Shown: one piece after another, positions 60,086-64,000 of the stretch
Layout of the letters: each line of letters begins with the position of its first letter
Numbering within the stretch: the first letter of the stretch is position 1
DNA from: Planctomycetaceae bacterium
GTDB taxonomy: Bacteria; Planctomycetota; Phycisphaerae; SM23-33
Length of the DNA: 64,000 nucleotides
NCBI GenBank assembly: GCA_039680605.1
Contig: JBDKTA010000021.1
Coordinates: 1-64,000, forward strand
Direction: 5' to 3'
The notes under the pieces: generated by a model
What the model was told of the DNA's origin: nothing
Databases searched by the model: none
Seen by the model: only the letters and a program-made list of their open reading frames with translations
Program-made: the position numbers and the translations under genes

Positions 60086-61314
60086 CAGCGCCCGCCGTTG
60101 TCGTCAGGCAAGTTTCCCGACCCGACCTGGTTGAACTGCTCGCGCGTGAAGGCCCGGGCCGCCGATGCCGCCGCGGCCAGATACGGGTTGGGGTCCTTCA
60201 TGTAGCGGTCGAGGACCGCCTCGGCCTCGACCGGGTCGCTCTTGCTGCGATACGCGTATCGCACCAGTCCCAGCGCCAGCAGCCCCTGAGCCCGCCAGGC
60301 TGAGTCGGGGTCTTTCTCGACGATGAACAGCACGTCGCCCAGGGCGGGACTGGCCGGCCAGATCGCCTGGAGTTTCCGAATGACCCGCCGCTTGGCGTCG
60401 TTGATTTTCAAGACGTACGTGTTGAGCGTCTTGAGTTCATCGTTCTCAGTAGCCGTTTCGCCGTGAATCGCCTTGAGGCCCTCGACGGCCTTGACCTGGA
60501 TATCCAGCCCGACCTGGGTCATGTTGGCGATGCGTCCTTCGGAAGCCATGTGCCATCCCAGGACGAACTCGGCCTGGGCGCAGGCGATGGCGCGGTCGCG
60601 TTTGTTCTGGCGAAGGTAATAGACCCTCAGCGAGTCGAGGGCATCGGCGACATTGAGCAGCTCCGTGGCGGGGCGATATTCGATCGCCACCTGGAACGTC
60701 TTGGGCGTGTGCGTGAAGGTGTAGTCCATGGTCTGCTTGGCCGCACCGGCCTTGACGTGCGATTCGATCTGCTCCAGCAAAGCCATGACGGGCGGCGGGG
60801 GAATCGCCGCGGCAGCGCCGCTCTCATCTTCGTCCTGGACGTTCCGCACGATTCCGTAATCAAGCCGCCCGCCCGGACCGCTGGGGGCCTCGTCGCCGAG
60901 GTAGACGGCCAACTGGGCGTAATTGTCCTTGATGACCTTGACGGCCAGGGCGTAGTCGTCGCCGGCGTTTCCGGAATTGGTGGGCAGGGCGCCGACCACC
61001 AGCGCCGGGGGCGCGTCGGGCTTGATCAGAACGATCATGTCATCGGTGGTCCTCTCGCGCCCGGTGGAACATCCGCGAGTCAGCAGGAAGATCCCCGCCA
61101 CTGCCACCACGGCCAGCACCATCAACCCGCCGACGATCCAACCGTTTTTAGACGCGGGCGGGGCGCCTCGGGTATAGGCGGGTCGCTGGGTGCGGGCCTG
61201 CGGCGCGGGGGCGGGCCCTGCGGCGGGGGCGGGCGCCCGCGTCGCCGGCGGCGGCGGGGGGCGTCGCGGCACGGAGGGACGGGGCGGACCACCTGATCCT
61301 GGCGTTGATGTCAT
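60085..61314 (-). CDS. Pro-rich single-pass membrane protein of unknown function
   Basis: A 409-aa protein with a cytosolic Pro/Ala-rich N-terminus (residues 1-55), one transmembrane helix (about 58-79, WIVGGLMVLAVVAVAGIFLL) and an extracytoplasmic domain of about 330 residues with no repeats I can name (YALAVKVIKDNYAQLAVYLGDE, VADALDSLRVYYLRQNKRDRA, DVLFIVEKDPDSAWRAQGLLALG). The helical second half might be TPR-like. AGGAG, overlapping the TAG of the preceding gene, serves as its ribosome site. It is in the pabB-sirC-hemA operon but shows no link to those pathways. Confidence 0.65.
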   Translation of the reverse strand: MTSTPGSGGPPRPSVPRRPPPPPATRAPAPAAGPAPAPQARTQRPAYTRGAPPASKNGWIVGGLMVLAVVAVAGIFLLTRGCSTGRERTTDDMIVLIKPDAPPALVVGALPTNSGNAGDDYALAVKVIKDNYAQLAVYLGDEAPSGPGGRLDYGIVRNVQDEDESGAAAAIPPPPVMALLEQIESHVKAGAAKQTMDYTFTHTPKTFQVAIEYRPATELLNVADALDSLRVYYLRQNKRDRAIACAQAEFVLGWHMASEGRIANMTQVGLDIQVKAVEGLKAIHGETATENDELKTLNTYVLKINDAKRRVIRKLQAIWPASPALGDVLFIVEKDPDSAWRAQGLLALGLVRYAYRSKSDPVEAEAVLDRYMKDPNPYLAAAASAARAFTREQFNQVGSGNLPDDNGGR

Positions 61315-61325
61315 GGCTGAAACTC

Positions 61326-64000
61326 CTACGGCTGGGGCGTCGCGCCGCCCGGCGGGCGCAGGTACATCGTACCAAGGTTGCGCGGGTCATAAAAGTGCCG
61401 CGCCGCGCCCGACCAACTCGACGACTCGCTGCCGGCGGTGGCAAACCGGGCGAAATTGACGCCCCACAGGCGAGCCGTGCCCGCCTGAGCGAAAGCCGCC
61501 AGCGGAATGGCCATCTCCACGCGCCACTGACCGTTCTCGCGCGCCACCGCCGCCTTGTACGCCACCGGCCAGGGGGAACACTTGCCCAGCGGGGGGCGGC
61601 ACCCCACGCCGCGCTCGGCCACCACCACGCCGGTGGGCTTGATCAGCAGGTGATAGAGATCCTCCGCCGACTGGGCGGTTCGACCCGGGTCCAGGATGAT
61701 CTCGACGAGGTCCTCGCCGCAGGCCATCAACTGCTCGTAGTGAACCGAGTTGTCGGCCCGGCTGACCAGGGAGGCGATCTGGGGCTCGTCGCAGCGGAAA
61801 GCGATGTACAGAAAGTTCTCGTCGCGCAGCACCTGCACGAGCGTCTGCCGCGCCGCCAGCGGGCTCGTGCGCCCGCGACGCCCGACCAGCGTAAACGCGC
61901 CGGCGGCGTTGGCCGGGCGGATCGGCCAGTCGCCCAATGCCCCGTCGATCGTCACCGCCGAAGCCGCCGGCAAAGCGATGACGAAGGGCACGCCGGCCGC
62001 GAAGTGCCTCTGCCGCCGCCGGTCCACCGTCACGTTCACCGGCAGCGACATCTTGCCGGTGGTTCCCGCCGGCAGCGTCGCGCCTTCGGCTGTCAGTTCG
62101 ACGACCCCCCTGGTGGCCGCGGGCATGGCCAGGCGGGCGGTTGCCTTGACGTTCGTCCAGCCCGGCGGCAGATCGCCCAGGGCGGCCACGACGCTCACGT
62201 CGCGGCGGAACTCGTTGTACAGGTCCAACAGAACGCTGGCGCGCAGGCGTCCGTCGGCCAGTTCGACCACTCGGGTGCGCACCTGCTCGACGCGCACGGA
62301 GTAGACCTTCTCCTCAAACTCCTGCCAGTCCATGCGGCGCAGTTGCACGTCATGGTCGCTGGGCGGCACGGGCGCCAGCGCCGCCTCGATCTCGACGGCC
62401 ATCAACCGCCGCGCCATCTCCCAGGCCGCCGGCTCAGCCACCCACCCGTCCAGTCTCACGTCCTGGTACTGATCGCCGGCGGCAGCCACCCCGGCGTATC
62501 GGGCCATCGCCCTGGCCAGCGAGTCGGCCAGGTCCTGGCGCTTGCGTTGGCGGAGCAGCCACAGGTACGCGATGTCCTGCAGCCCGCGGCGCAGTCGCTT
62601 GAGCCGCACCGAGGGCAGGACCTCGTCGCCGCGCCCGACGGCGTTTCCGGGATAGAACAGCCTTGCCTCGGCGCCGGCGGCGGTGGCGTACGGATCGGCC
62701 GGCCAGTTCATCACCTCGCCGATGAGCAGCCCCGTGCAGTCATATCGCATGGCGAACCAGGGAATCGCCCGCGCGTCGCAGGGCGTCGAGACCACCCCCA
62801 AGGCCGGCGTGTAAGGCGGTTGGCCGGGCGTGAACCACAACCCCGCCAGACGCCTGGAGCCCTGGCCCGGCGACACCGGCGCCGGGTCGAAAAACTCGCC
62901 GCTGGGACAGTGAATGTCGACCAGCGAGGCGTACTCTTTGGGCGCGGTCCATCCGGTCGGCTGGGGGGGATTGGCCGGCAGCGTCGAGAGGATCGGCAGT
63001 TCCGCGCCGGCGGCCCGGACCAGCTTCGCCAGGGAGATGAATTGGTCATAGGCCGCCGCGTCGGCGCCGCCGCGCCGCGGCCAGACGAACAGGCGCCCGC
63101 TGTCCTTGGCCAGGGCCTGGGCGTGCTTGCCGCACTGGGCCAGAATCTGCGCGGCCGTCTCGCGGTAGGTGGCGCTGTCCGCTCCGCCATAGGGGCGGCT
63201 GGGAGGCCAGGCCTCGCTGAAGGGGATCGGCCAGGCCGCAACAGCGACGCGGTCGTCGAACGCCGTGCCGCTGAGGTAAGGCAGCACCACCGCGTCGTAT
63301 TCGGTCCAGTCGAGCTTGACCTTTCCGGTCAGGTCGCGCTTGAGCAGCGGCGTCATCGTCGTGTCGAACAGGTCCAGGCGGTGGGCGTGGCCGAGGCGCA
63401 TCAGTTGACGCATGAGCACCAGCCCGCGCTTGACCTGCGGGTGCTGCAGGTCCATCCGCACCGGGACGAACGGCACGCCGTCGCGCTGGATGAACCGCGA
63501 GAACAGGGCCTTGTGGTCGAAGCCCCCCACCGCCGCCAGCGGACGCGCGTCGGGAAGGACGAATCCGTACACCTTAAGTTTGATCGGCCGCACCGCGTCG
63601 GCGCGACCTGCCGCCGAGACCGTCAGCGACCCGCTGTAATCGCCCGCACGGGCGCTGCCGGGCACGGCCAAATCCACCCAGACCACCAGCCGCCGCTGCG
63701 GGTCCAGCGCCGGACCGATGTCCGGGGCCTCCATCGGCACCAGCGCGTCGTAATGCGTCACCGGCTCGGGAACCTTCTCGGCCAGTCGCAGATACCATGC
63801 CGGATAGCTCGTGACGCGCACGGGCAAGGCCTGGAATGCGCTGAATCGCGCCGCAGCGATCCGCGCGCCGCCGGGACCGGACAGCTCGCCCAGGCGGACC
63901 TTGATGTCGCGCAGCTCGCCGGCGTCGGCGTCGATGACGACCTGGAAACTGACCGTCTCATTGGCCGCGGCGAATAGATTGACCGACTGCATGTCGGCGT
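61326..64000 (-). CDS. DUF4091-type glycan-related protein with C-terminal CBM9-like domain (5' end outside window)
   Basis: At least 890 residues, open at the window edge (the frame continues beyond position 64000). The middle part has YDAVVLPYLSG, DWPADPYAT and VRLKRLRRGLQDIAYLWLLRQRKRQ; the last resembles the DUF4091 signature RLE.LRDGI.DYEYL.LL and supports a glycoside-hydrolase-like (TIM-barrel) protein. The C-terminal 190 residues (DENFLYIAFRCDEP...WRVEMAIPLAAFA...LWGVNFAR) are typical of a carbohydrate-binding CBM9-like module. The N-terminal beta-sandwich domain (VSFQVVIDADAGELRDIKV) is also usual in this family. Secretion is expected, but the signal peptide lies off-window. Confidence 0.78.
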   Translation of the reverse strand, partial: ADMQSVNLFAAANETVSFQVVIDADAGELRDIKVRLGELSGPGGARIAAARFSAFQALPVRVTSYPAWYLRLAEKVPEPVTHYDALVPMEAPDIGPALDPQRRLVVWVDLAVPGSARAGDYSGSLTVSAAGRADAVRPIKLKVYGFVLPDARPLAAVGGFDHKALFSRFIQRDGVPFVPVRMDLQHPQVKRGLVLMRQLMRLGHAHRLDLFDTTMTPLLKRDLTGKVKLDWTEYDAVVLPYLSGTAFDDRVAVAAWPIPFSEAWPPSRPYGGADSATYRETAAQILAQCGKHAQALAKDSGRLFVWPRRGGADAAAYDQFISLAKLVRAAGAELPILSTLPANPPQPTGWTAPKEYASLVDIHCPSGEFFDPAPVSPGQGSRRLAGLWFTPGQPPYTPALGVVSTPCDARAIPWFAMRYDCTGLLIGEVMNWPADPYATAAGAEARLFYPGNAVGRGDEVLPSVRLKRLRRGLQDIAYLWLLRQRKRQDLADSLARAMARYAGVAAAGDQYQDVRLDGWVAEPAAWEMARRLMAVEIEAALAPVPPSDHDVQLRRMDWQEFEEKVYSVRVEQVRTRVVELADGRLRASVLLDLYNEFRRDVSVVAALGDLPPGWTNVKATARLAMPAATRGVVELTAEGATLPAGTTGKMSLPVNVTVDRRRQRHFAAGVPFVIALPAASAVTIDGALGDWPIRPANAAGAFTLVGRRGRTSPLAARQTLVQVLRDENFLYIAFRCDEPQIASLVSRADNSVHYEQLMACGEDLVEIILDPGRTAQSAEDLYHLLIKPTGVVVAERGVGCRPPLGKCSPWPVAYKAAVARENGQWRVEMAIPLAAFAQAGTARLWGVNFARFATAGSESSSWSGAARHFYDPRNLGTMYLRPPGGATPQP

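Overview
The window is GC-rich bacterial chromosomal DNA. It most likely comes from a Planctomycetota genome, probably Phycisphaerae-like. The inference rests on family content: a LamG PEP-CTERM protein, two very large DUF6785/DUF6784-type membrane proteins, DUF6677- and DUF2617-like proteins, a PQQ-propeller/malectin secreted protein, fucosidase, GH43 and DUF4091 glycan-related genes, and many dispersed intergenic hairpin elements. There is no 16S gene and no direct taxonomic marker, so this is inference. TGA is used as an ordinary stop codon throughout.

Layout. 1-6058: 3' end of clpX, a GAF/SpoIIE-type phosphatase, DUF6785 protein no. 1, and the nickel metallochaperones hypA-hypB. 6222-11312: a frameshifted alpha-L-fucosidase convergent with a 1258-aa secreted PQQ/methyltransferase-fold/malectin protein. 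11635-17194: pyruvate phosphate dikinase with a histone-H1-like Lys/Ala tail and a clean terminator, a two-gene unit containing a membrane-anchored EF-Tu-domain-2-like protein, a lipoprotein and a TauE/SafE permease. 17464-24504: a giant CheB-CheR-PAS-kinase-receiver fusion, a URO-D-like protein and an amidohydrolase. 24505-33404: a repeat-rich accessory zone with a PEP-CTERM LamG protein behind a strong promoter and structured leader, a pseudoprotease-TPR protein, a lipoprotein, a GH43-like protein, small membrane proteins and an isochorismatase-fold pseudoenzyme. 33608-40342: gyrB, a 56-aa ORF, DUF6785 protein no. 2 and a PHP-type protein. 40520-48970: a Schlafen/AlbA-type gene broken by one TGA, an ECF sigma/Cys-rich anti-sigma pair, two proteins of unknown function, a histidine kinase, a Wzz-like coiled-coil protein and a DUF2617 protein. 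49245-53689: a tight minus-strand envelope operon (GT4, tandem lipid-A-type kinase, GT9, DUF2062). 53946-64000: nikR, a class IV aminotransferase and a Nif3-like protein, then a minus-strand operon of DUF4091-like protein, Pro-rich membrane protein, pabB, precorrin-2 dehydrogenase and hemA.

Working together. HypA, HypB and NikR point to a nickel enzyme, probably a hydrogenase, encoded elsewhere. PabB and a possible PabC are folate-related. SirC and HemA feed tetrapyrrole synthesis. Fucosidase, GH43, DUF4091 and malectin modules indicate glycan use.

The most unusual content is not protein-coding. The intergenic DNA carries several families of hairpin elements. One family is made of arms with about a 9-nt period, and two of its copies (24636-24729 and 32507-32600) are 97% identical in opposite orientation 7.9 kb apart. 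In two places one family is nested inside the loop of another. Copies of two other families show compensatory stem changes. Several elements begin exactly at TAG stop codons, one supplies the C-terminal tail of HemA, and one arm lies inside the anti-sigma reading frame. I read this as a population of dispersed structured elements worth genome-wide analysis.
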